Part shown: positions 1 through 13,379 of the stretch, piece by piece | Layout: every line of letters starts with the position of its first letter | Numbering within the stretch: the first letter of the stretch is position 1 | Source: Gyromitra esculenta | Taxonomy: Eukaryota; Ascomycota; Pezizomycetes; Pezizales; Discinaceae | Assembly (NCBI GenBank): GCA_038503075.1 | Contig: JBCAML010000004.1 | Span: 1,447,149 to 1,511,148 of the forward strand | Direction: 5' to 3' | DNA: 64,000 nt | Notes under the pieces: model-generated | Databases searched by the model: none | Told to the model about the DNA's origin: nothing | The model's input: the letters and a program-made list of their open reading frames with translations, nothing else | Position numbers and translations under genes: made by a program

Positions 1-738
1 CTGGGATTGCTTGAGGGACGAGTGACGGTTTGTGATACGTTTTCAGAGGGGTTATGGGCGCTGATATTGCGTAGAGCATCCCTTCATGTAACTGTCTTTA
101 TATGAGCCGCCTCGAATGCGACTTATCGTACCTAGATATCTTGTATTATTAGAATATTGGTGTAAACAAGCGAGCTGCGTGAATATAGGCAATGCGACAG
201 AAATCCGCCCAAGAGAGTGCTTAGGGTATGTTGTAGCCTCGGGCACCTGTAGTAGACCGGGGCGACCCTCTTGCTGACACCCCGTAGTTAGTGATACGGG
301 GAAGAGGAGAAGGATCTGAGCTAGTGTTCTTGTATGTATGTACATTCGCAGTAGGACCTGTTACGGCTCCACTTTGCCTATATCCCTGTCATGATCTAAA
401 AGATAACACAGAACGGAATTTCGACTAAGTGATTGGGATTAAAAAATTATCAGCTTGTAGCGGTTAAGCATATTGGAGGTATGACGATTGTTTTTTGTAT
501 ATCAGAAATTTAATCCCTGTCGACTAGCCCTCAGTTAGTTGGCACAGCCTTTTCTGGGCAGATTAAAACCAGACTTCTTGAGGCTCTATATTTGAGACCA
601 GATATTTATTTTTGTAACCAGGGTTTTTCTAGTGGAGTTCTGGGGAACTTATTATGCTATTTGGCATTTTAACTACAAAGAGCACCACTAAAAGTGGATA
701 CAAATATCATTATATGATCATAATTCATTAATATTGTA

Positions 739-1017
739 CTCATGTGGCCGATTTGAAGCCGCGCTACCTAAATAGGAAACTTTCTATTCCTTGACCAAAA
801 AGCTTCAAACAAGTTTAAACCCAATAATTTAACATGAAATATACCAGAAAATAGTAGTATCTCATTTTGAATTGGTGTCTATGGGAGAAGGAGGAGCGTT
901 GAAACGACAACAAAAAGATGCCAAGCGCAGCGCCGAGACTGCCTTCGGCCAATAGAAATGGTTCTTTCACTATAACTTGCCTGCTTAGGCAACGCGGCTT
1001 CAAATCGGCCACATGAG
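739..1017. mobile_element. MITE with 25-bp perfect terminal inverted repeats, TA-flanked
   Basis: The left end CTCATGTGGCCG... (739-763) and the right end (993-1017) are perfect 25-bp inverted repeats; similarity continues imperfectly for about 7 more bases. Both ends abut a TA dinucleotide (737-738 and 1018-1019), as expected for the TA target duplication of Tc1/mariner-type elements. At 279 bp with no coding capacity it is a non-autonomous MITE. The autonomous partner is not in the window. Confidence 0.7.
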
Positions 1018-1267
1018 TATATCTGCGAATAAAAACATAATGGAAAAGAATAACCTTGAGACAATCTTATTCAGAAATATAATCTGGCAGAATTCCGTCT
1101 CCTGATACCCTGTTGATCTTTACTCCCCGAATTTTTTCTGCCAAAGCACACACCATGAACAATCTCTAGTAATAATAATCCCTTTTTTTTGTAAAATAGT
1201 GAGGTATAGCGTACACCAAACTAATCCAACGAAATTAAGAAAAAAGTAAACTTTATAACAACGAACA

Positions 1268-1305
1268 AGAAAGAAGAAAGAAGAAAGAAGAAATATATAT
1301 ATATA
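1268..1305. repeat. GAA-rich tract followed by (AT)n microsatellite
   Basis: Tandem AAG/AAAG units run directly into an (AT)n run of about 14 bases. It lies about 150 bp beyond the doa10 stop codon, in the presumed 3' flank. Confidence 0.75.
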
Positions 1306-1449
1306 CAGCAATCAAATAGAAAACGGAAATCTTAATAGTTCTCTCCCTTTTGCTATTCTCATCTTAGTTCGCGTAAGCCCCTCCAATCCTGAAGAATTTA
1401 TTCAACAAAAGTATAACAGAAAAAAATAAAAACTATTGATGAAATTTTA

Positions 1450-4400
1450 TCACAGTAACGTATCGACTAACGGTGGTACCTCACCGTTGGTGCCAAACCC
1501 AGCGTCACCCGCAACAGGCACATCCCCGGCTGGGCCTGCTACAAGCATTGCCGGGATAACCGGGGGGACAGCACTCGTTACCGCCGTTGGCGAACTCCCG
1601 GCATCCCCATGATTATGCAGCCTCTCTCCTGTCAAGTATACTTCATCCCTGATACTTTGCTTCCAAGAATCCACAAGTAGCTTCGTAGCATATGCGCTAG
1701 CAAACCATAAAAATATTGCCAACACAACGGGATAACTGTATCTGTATGTCTGACTGATCGTTGTTGAGGAAGCGTTTTGCACTATCGTTCAAATCTATAT
1801 TAGCCCCCATCATATCGGAATAAGTAAAGAGAGCTTACTGAAAGTATTAACCGCCAAAAATCCTAATCCGAGCGGTAATAAGAGTGCTGCCAACATGAAA
1901 CCCCCGGCTGGTGCAATGAAACATTTCGTAGCAAGCTTTACATCGGGGTCCAAATATCCCCGCGCCACCACACCCCTCAGCGCCCTTGCCCACGGGCTCT
2001 CCGTATCTAGAAGCAACATCCGTCCCATCATCTTCACATACAAAACGCCCAATGTCCAGTCCTGGATGAAATGGATAACATGCTGTTCGTCTTTCGAGAA
2101 GTACGTATGGATTGGAATGATGACGTAGAATTCGATCATGAGCGCGAAAAGCGTTGGGAGGACAATAGCGAATGCGGTGAAGACGTATGAGATCTTAGCT
2201 GCGCGAATGACCCATGCCCCTATAGCCTTCTGCAGGTGGCCGCTATCCTTAGCTGTGCGGAAACCGCGGCGTACCCATCGTTTCGCAATCCTCCATTTGG
2301 TGCCTGCGTAGAGTATGCCCCCGAGGATATAGACCCCTACACTGAAGGCATAAATATCGTTCAGCTTCACCTCTTCAGGTACTAGCCGCTTCAGAACAAA
2401 TCTTCCTAACATTAGAGGCCCGATCGTAACCGCAATCCCAGTCACCGCAGCAAACGCCCAGATCCCTAGTACCACAAGGCCAATCCTAGTCCAGAACCAA
2501 GGCGGGATATACGCAAGCCGAAAATCACGAGAACCAGGCCCAGTTGACCCATCGACTGGATGAATTTTTTTATCGAGCGGAACGTTATCCTCGGTAACCG
2601 GGATAAATACCATAGTCCCTTTCGGTCTAACGGAGTCTGACGCTGGCGCCCGAACAAACCTACCATCCCGTTGGAAGTATGCTTCAGCACCACTCTCCTG
2701 AACTTCTTTGATTTTCTCTTCCCCAATCACTGGTTTTTCGACATCTCCACTCTTACGCAACAACACAGCAGACCAAGTCCGTCTCACTTGGTGTCCCTCC
2801 TCATCCGGTTTTCGTTCTCCAAACATGAAACTCGTCAATCTGAGTGCGCGAGCACACCGCTTGAACCACCAATCATACATCTTCTGCAACCCATCGGAAG
2901 GCTTAAAGAACTTGACAGCGATGGGCATGAAGAAATTGTAGAATAGGAGGTCAACCGGGAACTCCAGGACTGGCTCATTCGAGGACCAATGAATTGGAAG
3001 GACATTCTGAGTGACGCCCCAAAGGCTCCAGACGACACCGCCAAGGCAGATGAGAACCAAGACACCGTAGATAAGAGCGCTGAAACCGATCTTTTGTAGC
3101 TGCACCATGACTGGTCGGTCAAGCACATCCTTGACTGGATGGAAAGTTGGATCATCAGGATCCCGGATGAAGTCTGCAATAGCTATTAGCATCCGCCTGT
3201 GCCAAATGGAGAGAATGTAGCTTACAGAGCACCCCAGATCTCATGATTTTCCTGCACATCGAGACAAACAACGCAAAATGGAACATGTAACAAGTTCCCA
3301 CAAACCAATGCACGAAAATACTCGTCAACGGGAAATCTACAAAGAATTGGATTCTCGATAAGATAGTTGCATCCTCAAATAGTGGTAACAGGGCCACATC
3401 TACGATTTGTTAGAACCCATGTTTCTCTTTTGTGCATACACTAAGAAACAACCCGACTTACCAAGTAACAGTCCGCAATACAGTGGAAACACAAACATCT
3501 CAATCCCAATGATTAGCACAACTTTCATCACCCCACCAGCCTGTGCTAGCAACTCGATCGCAATCTTCTCAACTCCTCTGCTCTGGTTTTGGTTTCTTTT
3601 TCTGGCGTTCTGCAGATATATTGCCCCTAATAGCGTAAAGAAGGCATAACCCAGAAACACTGCCGCAACTCGATCCCACACAGACCACTCGTAAATAGGA
3701 TATGGTTCAGCGAATTTGGTCGCAGCCATAGGGGCCGTTAGTAAAGGAGTCTCGGTGATATTTGCGCTTCGCTGGATTCCAGAGACGAGGCCAACGACCT
3801 TTTCGAGCTTGGCGGTGATGAATGCAACTGGCGATGAAACGTTGACACCTTGTACTTCCGGCTCTTGCGCATATGTGGGAGCATATGTCTGATTCGAAGA
3901 ACTTAAACCCATCTTATCCATACCCCATGCAAGACTCATAGACAATTTTGACCAGCTTTGTCTTGTCACTAATGAAACGGGCGGAATACCAGATGATGGG
4001 AACTTTCTAATAGTGGAATATGTTGATTCGAGTGTGACAAGTTTGTGGAGAACCCTGTTTCGCCCATCCATAGCCCAATTTCGGAAGAGTTCTGTAACAG
4101 TGGTGCTCTTAGATAAGCCAGAAACCGCGGGTATGATATACTCGAGTGGCTTTGTGACTGATCGGCTGAGTTGATCCAACAGCAGAAGAAATGAAAATAG
4201 AAGGCATGTTGTAGAATCTACGACGAATTCAGCAGCAAATGAGACGACGGTCACTGGTAGGATAAAAAAGAATAGTATGGGATGCGCCTACACCCATATA
4301 GTTAGTAAAATTTACTGGTACAAGTCCACAAATCAGCTCACCAAAACAATCATGACAATTTTCCCTGTGACGTACGGGAACGCTACCCCAAGCGCCACAG

Positions 4401-7090
4401 TAGCAGTGATTAATACACTGCTGATTGCTGCGTTCTGTACCAGTCCAGCAATTGGCCCCCTCATCCCAATCAACTCCATGATTCCGTCAAAGTCGTCTGC
4501 CGCATCCTCATCTGCGATAGCCTGCTGTACATCCGGTGGAATCGCTCCTTCATCCCCATTCATAAGGGCGTCATCTTCATCATCTTCATCATCTGTGTCC
4601 AGATCATCCCGGTTATTTATGGGAGGAGCTGGGGCAGCTCCTAGATCACCTGTGAGCCAATTCCACAGCCCTACAACTCCGCCCCTCGCTTCTGGCTGTG
4701 CAGCTGCAAGATCTTGGGGGTTTTGCGCCTGTCTCGCCTCGATTTGTCTTGGATTGTCTAATTCCCGGCGCTGGTCTACTGGGTTCTGGTTATTCATATA
4801 CAGTCCTGGTTGTTGATTGGGTTGCCCAGCCGGTACCGCTTGTGAATCGCTGGTCGTAGGAGTAGAAGGCTGTGTTGAAGAGTCGCTAGTTCCCACCTCA
4901 GCGGTTGATACAGCGGACCCATTTCCGTTGAAGTTTTGCAGTAGTGGTTTTCCCATTTCTGTATCCTCATCTATCTCCATATCATCCATCTCCATATCAT
5001 CTCCATCTAGATATCCTGTTGAGTAACCGTCGTGGCTTTGTGGGTCGTCATCCTCAGGATCAAAATCTAATTCTTCCACACCCTCTAGGCCATCAATATC
5101 CATTCCCTTATCCTCGACATCTTCGTCCTCCCAATGATCCGGAATCACTTTCTCAGGTAACTTTCCCCTTGCATTTTCGCTAAGATTTAACTCAGTTACT
5201 CGATTGGCTCTCCAGTCATAATTATCTTCCCCTGTTAAGTCGCGAGTCTCCCACGAATTTATTACACTGTCATCCGTGTGTATAGAAAACGAGGCCTCGT
5301 TGGTTCCAGTAATCGGCGATACTGTCATGCCTGCACCTTCGCTGTAACTGCTCCCCTCAAAACTAAATATTTTAGGCCTAGAACCCCTTCTATCAATGTG
5401 ACTGCTCTCGGTAGCAGCAACGGAGCTTCTTCTCCCCTTCCAATCAACATTCCCCATATCTGTCAGGTCCATCCCTGCTCGGTTTTTAGGAAATCCCATC
5501 TCTCCCAGCAGCGGTACACTATCCAAAAAGTCGCTCGCCCTACCTCTCGCCGGTGTTCTACTTCCGCTCGAGCTCGAGCTTTCCGGGGTATAGACATTGC
5601 GTGAGGCGCTGGTGTCAAAAGCACTGATTGTGCCGGAGATCTCTACACCGGGAGTGAACCGTGGCCTCTCTTCTATCGCTCTTTGGACCTCTGTGACCCG
5701 TGCTATCGTCTCACGACTCGCTGGTGGTCTCGTAGGGTGACTGGATGAGCTTTCAGAGGAACTTCCCTCATGATAATATTCTGGGACTGCACCACCTAGG
5801 ACATGTCCCCGGCCGTAATCTTCCATGTCTCGTGAGCTCGAGTTGTGATTTCTATAGAAATCATTGCCAACATTAGTCTCTTCAAGCTCAGTGAGAATAG
5901 GTTCATTGGGCGGGAAACGTCGCTTTCGAATAGGTGCGATCGCCCTAGGCCTAGGAACCGGTACTGCTTCATCTCCTTCTCCATCTTGTTCGTCGATCCG
6001 ATGAGGCCCAAATGCACGCTCGTGTAGGTCCTCATCTGCAATATCTGGCCCCGTCGGAACGGGCTCTAGAGGCAGGTCACCTGCCTCTAGTCCTGGCTGT
6101 AGATTTTCTTCCCCTTCAAGATCCATCTGCGGCATCACAGCACCCCCGGCTAAGGCTGGTTGCTGTTGGACCACCCACTCTCTTATAAGGAAGATGAGAA
6201 TGAAGGAAACAACTATAAGAGCTGTAAGTAGCTGACCCTCGAGGGTATCTATAATGACGTTGTTAATCGACTGGTATCGCGTAAGGTTTGAAAACGGGTT
6301 TGAATCGAAAAAGAGGCCATTTGGATAATGGCCCAAGGGCAATGTCGTATTGGTTGAAACCGTGACATTGGTAGCACCATTCACAGGGCTCATCCTCCCA
6401 CCCATCAGAGTGGGAGACATGAGAAATCCAATGATTCCTCTGCCAATGGCTGAACTAGTTCCATTCCCGGCAAAATCTGATTTCGATGACAACGGGGTTG
6501 AGATCGATGGTGCTCTACTTCCAACGGTTCCTAGGTTGAACCCTCGCCAGCCCCCATCGCCTATCCAGAACCAGCCTCTCCACATCCATCGAACACACCA
6601 TGGTAGCCATCCTAGCCAAACAAATCCCACCAACGCACCTCTAGCCCAGAGGATGATGTTTCGAATCAAATGCTTAAATAAACGCTTCAAGAATAATGGG
6701 GTTGGGATTGACGAGGGCATGGTAGGGTCGTAGAGTTTTGTAAACCGGAAAGGTGTTTTGCATAATTCGCAATGTTTCTTTTGGGAGTGTTGTAGCCATT
6801 CCATCAAGCTATCGTTAAAGTTTGGGGTGTTAGCCTCAGCCTTATCGAGAAATAAAAGGAAAGCACAACACTGCACTACTGAGAGAGACATACCATTCTT
6901 GATGGACAAATTTGATAGAGCCACTGCACTTGCAAGGATGAAATAACGGCTCTTCTAGAGTTCCCTCTGAGCGACATATTCGACAATGGTCGGGTTCTCC
7001 GTTGCTTTCTTGCGTGCCGTTGGTGGACGGGTTAGTATTGTAGGTGGGGTCATTCATGACGTCGACCTGCGGGTCTGGTGTCAGATCCAT
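1450..7090 (-). CDS. doa10: Doa10/SSM4-type ER membrane RING-CH E3 ubiquitin ligase
   Basis: Multi-pass E3 ligase of the ER and inner nuclear membrane, acting in ER-associated degradation (MARCH6/TEB4 family). Six exons read 7090-6894, 6808-4342, 4287-3462, 3399-3226, 3173-1839 and 1781-1450. All five introns are GT-AG, 52-85 bp, and phases close to give 5331 nt, 1776 aa, normal for filamentous fungi. An N-terminal RING-CH (C4HC3) domain has C36, C39, C53, C55, H63, C66, C79 and C82; C66 is split by intron 1 (TG/C). A Ser-rich, acidic middle region (DDEDDED-type runs near 4560-5110) separates membrane segments near 6200-6700 from the many C-terminal ones, including the YIPPWFW...GIWAF stretch typical of the family. 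The 5' leader is CT-rich. The ATG at 7088-7090 is the first in frame. Exon borders are read by eye; the family call is firm. Confidence 0.93.
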
Positions 7091-8277
7091 GGTCGCGGTT
7101 GATGATGGATGTTAATAACGGTGGGGGGTGTGTCCCTGGGGAGGTGGGGGGGAGGAGGAGGAGGAGGAGGTCAAAGTCCACGAGCGAGGTTCAACCAAGC
7201 CGCCAGCGTTGATCAATAGGATAGATAGTGGTTGGAAAGTAAAAGAGGGATGGGCAAGCTTCAGGCACACACACTCAGCCGCTAGGCACGAGGCGACGGG
7301 ATGCCGGAAGAGACGCGAGGGGCAGTTAGATTTCGCGGAGACCGGATAACAGAGAAAGAAAGAATATGGGGATGAAGCGGGTTGGTGTGTGTGAGTAAAA
7401 AGCTCAGAAAATGTTGCGCGTGGAGGCTGCTTGGAGTAGGGATGCAGACGCGGAGCTGGCTCTCCGCTGGTCGGAGTTGAACGTTTTGCTTGGTCTTCTC
7501 GCCAAGTCCTGCGCTAACCGTCGTTGGTCCACGCTTTTACGCCACACATAGATTAGATAAGCCACTGACAATGTAACCTGCGGCATACCACATGCTGTGT
7601 AGCAAAAGAAAAAAAAAACCGGCTATCAAGGCAAAAAGCGTCCAGCATCCAATGGTGCTGCCACAGAATTACATCACCGTTGTTAGAGAGAGAACGAAAG
7701 TCAGATCTTGCTGTTCCCCACCAAAGACGGAAGCACAAATCGTCATTCGGTTATTCCTTGATAATGTTCTGTTTACCATTCATCAAAAGCCAACCCCCCA
7801 GAAGAGTATATATTTGTTGAGAAATCCTTCGGCTAGAGTGGAATAAAGTCATGCACGCGTTTTGAACTGACCCTTCTCCTCACCCTTCTATTTCCTCTTC
7901 TAACGCTGCAACTCGTGCTTCAACGCACGGCTCTAACCCCTGCTTGTGCTTGATACGACTGTTACAGGAAGCTCCAGTACTCTGCTACTGCTGTTAATGC
8001 ACGCTACGCCTTCTAAGAACGTGTTTCATACCTATCTGTTCTAGCATTACTCGACAGGCTTTTTGTATTCTATTTATTTTTACTTTCAGATCCTTTCCCT
8101 ACTTGATACTCTCCTCCTCCTCCTCCTCTCTCCTCTCCTCGTTCTTTTTCCTCTCTCTCCCCCCATCTCCCTCTCTCATTCCATCTCAGTGTTGATCTGT
8201 TTTCTCACGCGACCCTCGGGAATAGACGGACGATATTATTGTAAGGGGAAATAGTCGTTGAAAGAACCCCACAAGAC
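7091..8277. promoter_or_regulatory. Divergent promoter between doa10 and the repeat-protein gene
   Basis: This 1.2-kb gap separates two divergently transcribed genes. On each side the sense strand is pyrimidine-rich just upstream of the ATG: the complement of the GGAGGAGG run at about 7135-7170 for doa10, and CTCCTCC/CTCTC runs at about 8105-8185 for the plus-strand gene. Such CT tracts are usual near fungal transcription starts. No specific operator was recognised, and the short frames at 7404-7846 are not supported as genes. Confidence 0.5.
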
Positions 8278-11200
8278 ATGGGTGTAGCAGATTCCAAACG
8301 GAGCGTCCGAGCTCCTTCATCCCCTTTACGAACGGGCTCTGGAAGCTCCACTCTCATCAACGTCTTTGCCAGGTAAATCACACACCCCCACAACTGTCTG
8401 TTCGCCGTTCGCAAGAAGCTTATCGTGATAAAACCGTTAGGCTCGTTGCATGGTATCTACTCTATACAGTACTTTTCCGCTGCCCTGAGGTGCCTACGAA
8501 TGATTCGCCTACAATTTGTCATACTGCAAATACAGTTTCAACCACTCTACGACCGCATCTCGAGCCGTACTATAACCAATATGTCGAGCCCTACGTCTCC
8601 GAGTACGCTCCATACGTAAAGAAGGCCAACGAGGAATATCTGGCTCCAGCGTATGGTAAGGCCACCCATTCGTATGAGCAGTACGCTGCTCCACACATTT
8701 CCTGCAGCCGGAACTATGTTGTTAAAAAATACAACCGAGCGGTGAAACCCCGTGTCAACCAAGTCTCCTCAAAAGCAAAAGTGTACTACAACGAATATCT
8801 GTCTTCCCACGTCGCAAAGGGGAAGCAGATTTACACTACCGCCCAACCACACCTTTCCAAAGCCCAGAGAACCGTTGAGGAGGCGTTTAGGGATATTCTC
8901 ATCCCGACTTACGCAAAGGCGTTGCCATATGTTATTAAGGCCTACGAACAGGTTTGGCATGTGGTTGTTACTATTGTGGCGCCGATGGTAAGGCAGAATG
9001 GGGAGAAGGCGATTTTTTGGGGTATTGGGATTTGGAGCGATGTGGTACGCCCACAGGTAGGAAGAATTGGAGAACGGTTGGGGGGTACCGGTAACGGGTA
9101 AGTCCTTAACTGGATTTTTTTTTCTCTCAGTGTTTCTCGTTTCTTTTTTTCTTTTTTGGGTCAAAAAGGGTTTGGGTCAAAAAAAAAGTGGATTATTATG
9201 TTAGCGGGACTGTCATGAATAGACGAGTGAGTATGATGGAATACTAAATGAGAAACGAAATTTATGTAACGATCTATGTCAACCTTGAGTTGATACTCCC
9301 GTGAAAACAAAAAAAGTGGAAATTTGGAAATATATCTTTCGCGGAAGTTGGGGGATCTCAAAAAACCCCTATTATTATTTTTTCCTTACTACTCTTATAA
9401 TGTGACCCTTGTTGCAGTGTGGTGTGTGTTGTTCAGAGCGAGAATTTAAGGCTAACTTGTCTTATCCTTACCGCAGAACACCTGCAGCGTCCGTGCCCGG
9501 CTCATTATTCTCTACTCTCTCGGCTGCCGATGCATCTAAAGCCACCGCAGTGTCCTCATCCCTAGCATCAATTATTGCGAGCGCATCTGCAGAGGCCGCA
9601 TCGGCCAAGTCATCTGCATCATCTAGTGTTGCATCGAAAGCAGAAGTGGGCGGTCAGAGCGCAGATAATGCTAAGAAACTTACCCTGGAGGAAGCCCGGG
9701 CGATAATCGAAAAAGATCTGGAGAGCTGGAAAAATAAGTTTAAGGACTCTCAGGCGAAGACGATAGGCGATCTTAATGCGGAGATCAATAAGATTTCGAC
9801 TGAAGCTAAAACTAAGAAAGCTTTCTATGTGGATAAGCAGATTGCAGCCCTGGAGAGCCTGGTGGATGCAGAATTCAAGGAGATCAAGAAGACGGCTATC
9901 AAAATTGCATCAAAATTATCTTCCGAGAGCAATGCGGAGGAGAAGCAAGCTGCGCTGGATTCCCTCTCTGCGAAAACAAAAGACGCCGGTATCAAGATTC
10001 GAGACAAAGCTCAAGAGCAACGCCTCGAATCCCAGAAATATCTTGCGAAGATTTACGACGATGTTGCAGCAACAGCAGATAGTAACCTGGAGGTCTTTGA
10101 CTCCGTTTTAGACTTGTCAATGCAAGAACTTGGGATGAAATGGGCGTGGATGGACCATGTCTCGTACAAAGAATGGCGACAATATCATGCCATGAAGAAA
10201 GATTTTGACGGTCTCAAGCGTGAAGTCGTTACAGCTGCTCAACGTAATCAAGAGCTCGTTGAGATCACAAGATGGGTTGAAGGTGATTGGGAAGGTAGGG
10301 TGACGAATATTGCGAAGAATGCCGCTGAGGAACTCAAGGGGTTGAGGAGGGTTAGTAAGAAGAAGATTGAGCTTATAGACTCGTCGAATGACTTCTCAGG
10401 TTCAGTTCTTCCGGTTGTCGTGGAGAAAGTGGAGCAGCAGGTCTTGAACAAGGTCGAGGAGGTGAAGGGGACTTTTCGTGACGAATCGGAGAAGGTGGTT
10501 GGTGATGTAAAGGAAGCTATTTTTGAGACAGAACAGTCAGCGACTGAGAGTATTGTTAGTGTTGCAAGTGAGAACATTGCGAGTGCAGCAAGTGCAGCAT
10601 CTGAGAAGGTATGGATATTAGGTGCGAACCAAGATTGACGAACATGCATTGCTGACAACTTCTCCAGATTTATGGTACCGAGCCTAACGCCGCCGAGAAA
10701 GCTGCAACTGCCGTGTCGGAGGTATTCTTTGGAGCCGAGGAGCCTACTCTACCGGTCTCTTCTGCATCTTCTATTGCTAGCGCAGTAACGCAAGCCGTTA
10801 AGGCCCGCGTCCCCGGTGGTGTCAATGCTGGGTTCGTTGGTGCTTCAAGAGTTGAGTATGAACAAGATCCCGACGAGGACACTGTCTCCGAACAGGTTCA
10901 GAGCTTCATCAATGCCGCGAGTGAGAAACTTGCCGATGCCTCCCGTGCCGTCTCCGAAGCCTTAGCCGGAGCAACAACCACTCAAGCCGCTAGCGAGAAA
11001 TACGCATCTATCGCCAATGAGAAGTATGAATCTGCGCTTAGTGCCGCATCGAGCGCACTCTATAGAACACCACAGCCTGCTGGAGAGTCTCTTATGAGCG
11101 TCGCAACGGATAGGCACTCCGCCGCTGTCGCAGCTGCCAGCAGCGTCATCTACGGAATTCCCACACCCAAGGCCGAGCTATTTACGTCTCAAGCAAACGA

Positions 11201-12801
11201 GGCATACGAGCGTGCCCTTACATCTGCTAAAGATGAATATCGCAAAGCCATGAGGAATGTTGCGACTATGGTCTATCCGGAAGATATACCTCATAAGGAC
11301 TCTGCTAGAGCAACCGTGAAAGAGAAATATAATGAAGCTTTGACAGCTGCTGAAAACACGTATTCAAGCTTACTTAAGCAGGCATCAGGCGTCCAAAGCC
11401 GGTATGATCGTGTAATGCAGCAAGCTCAAGCGAGCTATCAGTCTGCAGTCGATGCAGCTAGCACGGCAATATATGGGGCGCCGCAACCAGCGGTTGAGAG
11501 TGTCCTTAGCGTGGCGAAGGAGAAGTATCAGCAAGCTCTAAAAGAAGCTAAGATAACTTATGATAGTTGGTATAGCGTTGCTTCTACGGCTGTCTCACGT
11601 AAGTTTGATACTTCACTGTTCCGCAAGTGATTGTTTATGACTAACGTTCTAAACAGCTACACCTACCCCAACCGTCGTGATTATCTCATCTAAACTCGCG
11701 AGGAAGGCGGAAAATGTAGCTAGCGCAGCTTCCGAAGCCATTTATGGTACCCCGCAGCCTTTCACTGAGTCTGCTGCGTCTGTTGCTAGCGAATACGCTT
11801 CAGCTGCCACAGACGCTGCTGAGGATCGTTACGAATCTGTCAAGGCATTTGTTTCTGAACTTATATCTGGGAATGAACCAGCATACACCGAAAGCGTTAT
11901 GAGCCGTTTCTCGTCTCTCATGTATGGAACCCAAGCGCCTATTATTGCCCAAGCCACATCCGCTGCCAGTGAGGCATACGATTCTGCTTCTATCATCATT
12001 GTGGGAAATTATGAATCTGCGACGAGCATCGTTGGCGAAACTTACGGGTCCGCGACCAGCATTGCTGGGGAGAGCTATGGATCTGCTACCAGCGCAATAG
12101 GTAGTATGATGACCCCACCACCAGTACTAGAAAACATTATCTCTGCCGCCAGCGAACAATATCAAGCGGCAATCACGGCTGCTAGCGTACAGGTTTATGG
12201 GACTACACAAGGGACTGCTGAGAGTATTTCCAGCGTTGTTGGAGATGCCTATGTTAGTGCACAATCTGTCCTTTCAAAAGCTATCTGCGGGCGTCAAACC
12301 GGTGCTTTTGAGTCCGCCACTCTTCGTATGCAAGAAGCTGCCGAATCAGCGCAACGAGCCATTTCCGAGGCAGTTTACGGTAACTCAAAGGGAACATTCG
12401 AATCTGCTACTAGTGCATTTGCGGAGGGTGTCGATACTGCCACATGTGTTATCGGTGAGACCTATGCCGCTGCTACTGAGGCTGTCATGGAAGGGTTTGA
12501 TGCTGCTGGTTCAGCGATCGGGGAGAGCTATGAACAGGCTCGGGCAAGGATTTCTGCTGCTGTCTATGGCTCGCAGCAAGGTATCGTAGAGAGCGCACAA
12601 AGCAGGATCTCAGAGGCCGCTGAAAGTGCAAAGAGTTCGCTGTCTATGGCTATCTATGGGACACAAGCTGGATACGCAGAGCAAGCTTCTAGTTCAGTTT
12701 CGTCGGCCGCGAGTGCAGTATCGTCGGTCGTTGAAGAGACACTAGAGAATGCAACAGAGAAGGTAAAAGAGGCTTATTTGACTATAAGAGATGAACTTTG
12801 A
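8278..12801 (+). CDS. Large Ala/Ser/Tyr-rich repeat protein with N-terminal hydrophobic anchor ('hoxa13-like' annotation group)
   Basis: Five exons, 8278-8372, 8441-9097, 9477-10608, 10668-11598 and 11657-12801, join in phase to 3960 nt, 1319 aa. All introns are GT-AG; the 379-bp intron 2 has a GCTAAC branch site 20 nt before its CAG. Exon 2 opens with a hydrophobic segment (LVAWYLLYTVLF, about residues 33-44), a likely signal anchor. A Tyr/Pro-rich stretch follows (YYNQYVEPYVSEYAPYV). A charged helical or coiled-coil region lies near 9690-10480. From about 10670 there are repeats of roughly 40-60 residues built on ASxAIYGTPQP-xES...SVAxExYxxA. Filamentous ascomycetes have similar proteins often labelled 'transcription factor hoxa13'; I see no homeodomain, so that name is misleading. 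The function is unknown. A surface- or membrane-associated amphipathic-helix protein is my inference. Confidence 0.8.
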
Positions 12802-13379
12802 GCTATACATAATGCCATAAGAGACGAAAAATTTCCACAGAAGGGCGGGAAGGGTAAGTAAAAGACTATATGCTGATATGAATTATTGATGAAGTTCATG
12901 GTGGATGATAATTGGGGGCCGCTTTTTTGTTGATTTCTGTTCGTTCTTTTTGTGAAAGCCTGCTTTCATTTGTTTTGCGTGAGCATGTGCGTGATGGGAT
13001 CGGGTATAAAAACGGGAAGGCTTGTTTCTGGTGTTTAAACTGTACTTTATGGTAACTCTCCTTTGTTTTTTTCCTTCTATTTTATATATCTAGGTGGTCT
13101 ATGATTCTTTCTTATGGGAAATAATGTGGTAGTTGCATGGGCTGGAATCACCCTTACTTGTATGTACCAAGCGGGAGTGGTGGCAGTAATTCAAGACCAC
13201 AAATGGTAGGTTTAACTACATGTAGAGTATTTTAAACATAGGATAGTGCACGTGGTTGCTGGGCCGCTACTACCTGCAACTTCTATCAACGATACGTAGG
13301 CTGCTAGCACACAATCACTCGTGTGTAATGGGTTACTGGTCCAAGGATTTAACAGCAATATATTATGTAGCCGAGTCAC
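12802..13379. other. 3' flank of the repeat-protein gene, no gene seen
   Basis: T-rich sequence after the stop codon, as expected for a fungal 3' UTR and spacer. No convincing coding region or repeat was found before the ankyrin remnant begins. Confidence 0.5.

Larger units (their letters stand above)
1..1449. other. Gene-free stretch downstream of doa10
   Basis: No reading frame here has recognisable protein similarity or codon structure. The stretch is AT-rich, holds a TA-flanked MITE (739-1017) and a GAA/AT microsatellite (1268-1305), and its right end is the 3' flank of the minus-strand doa10 gene. Short open frames in 52-345 and 815-1311 look random and overlap the MITE and the microsatellite. 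Confidence 0.6.

Noticed and set aside
52..345. 97-codon minus-strand frame at the left edge
   Set aside because: No motif, no codon pattern and no continuation into a recognisable gene.
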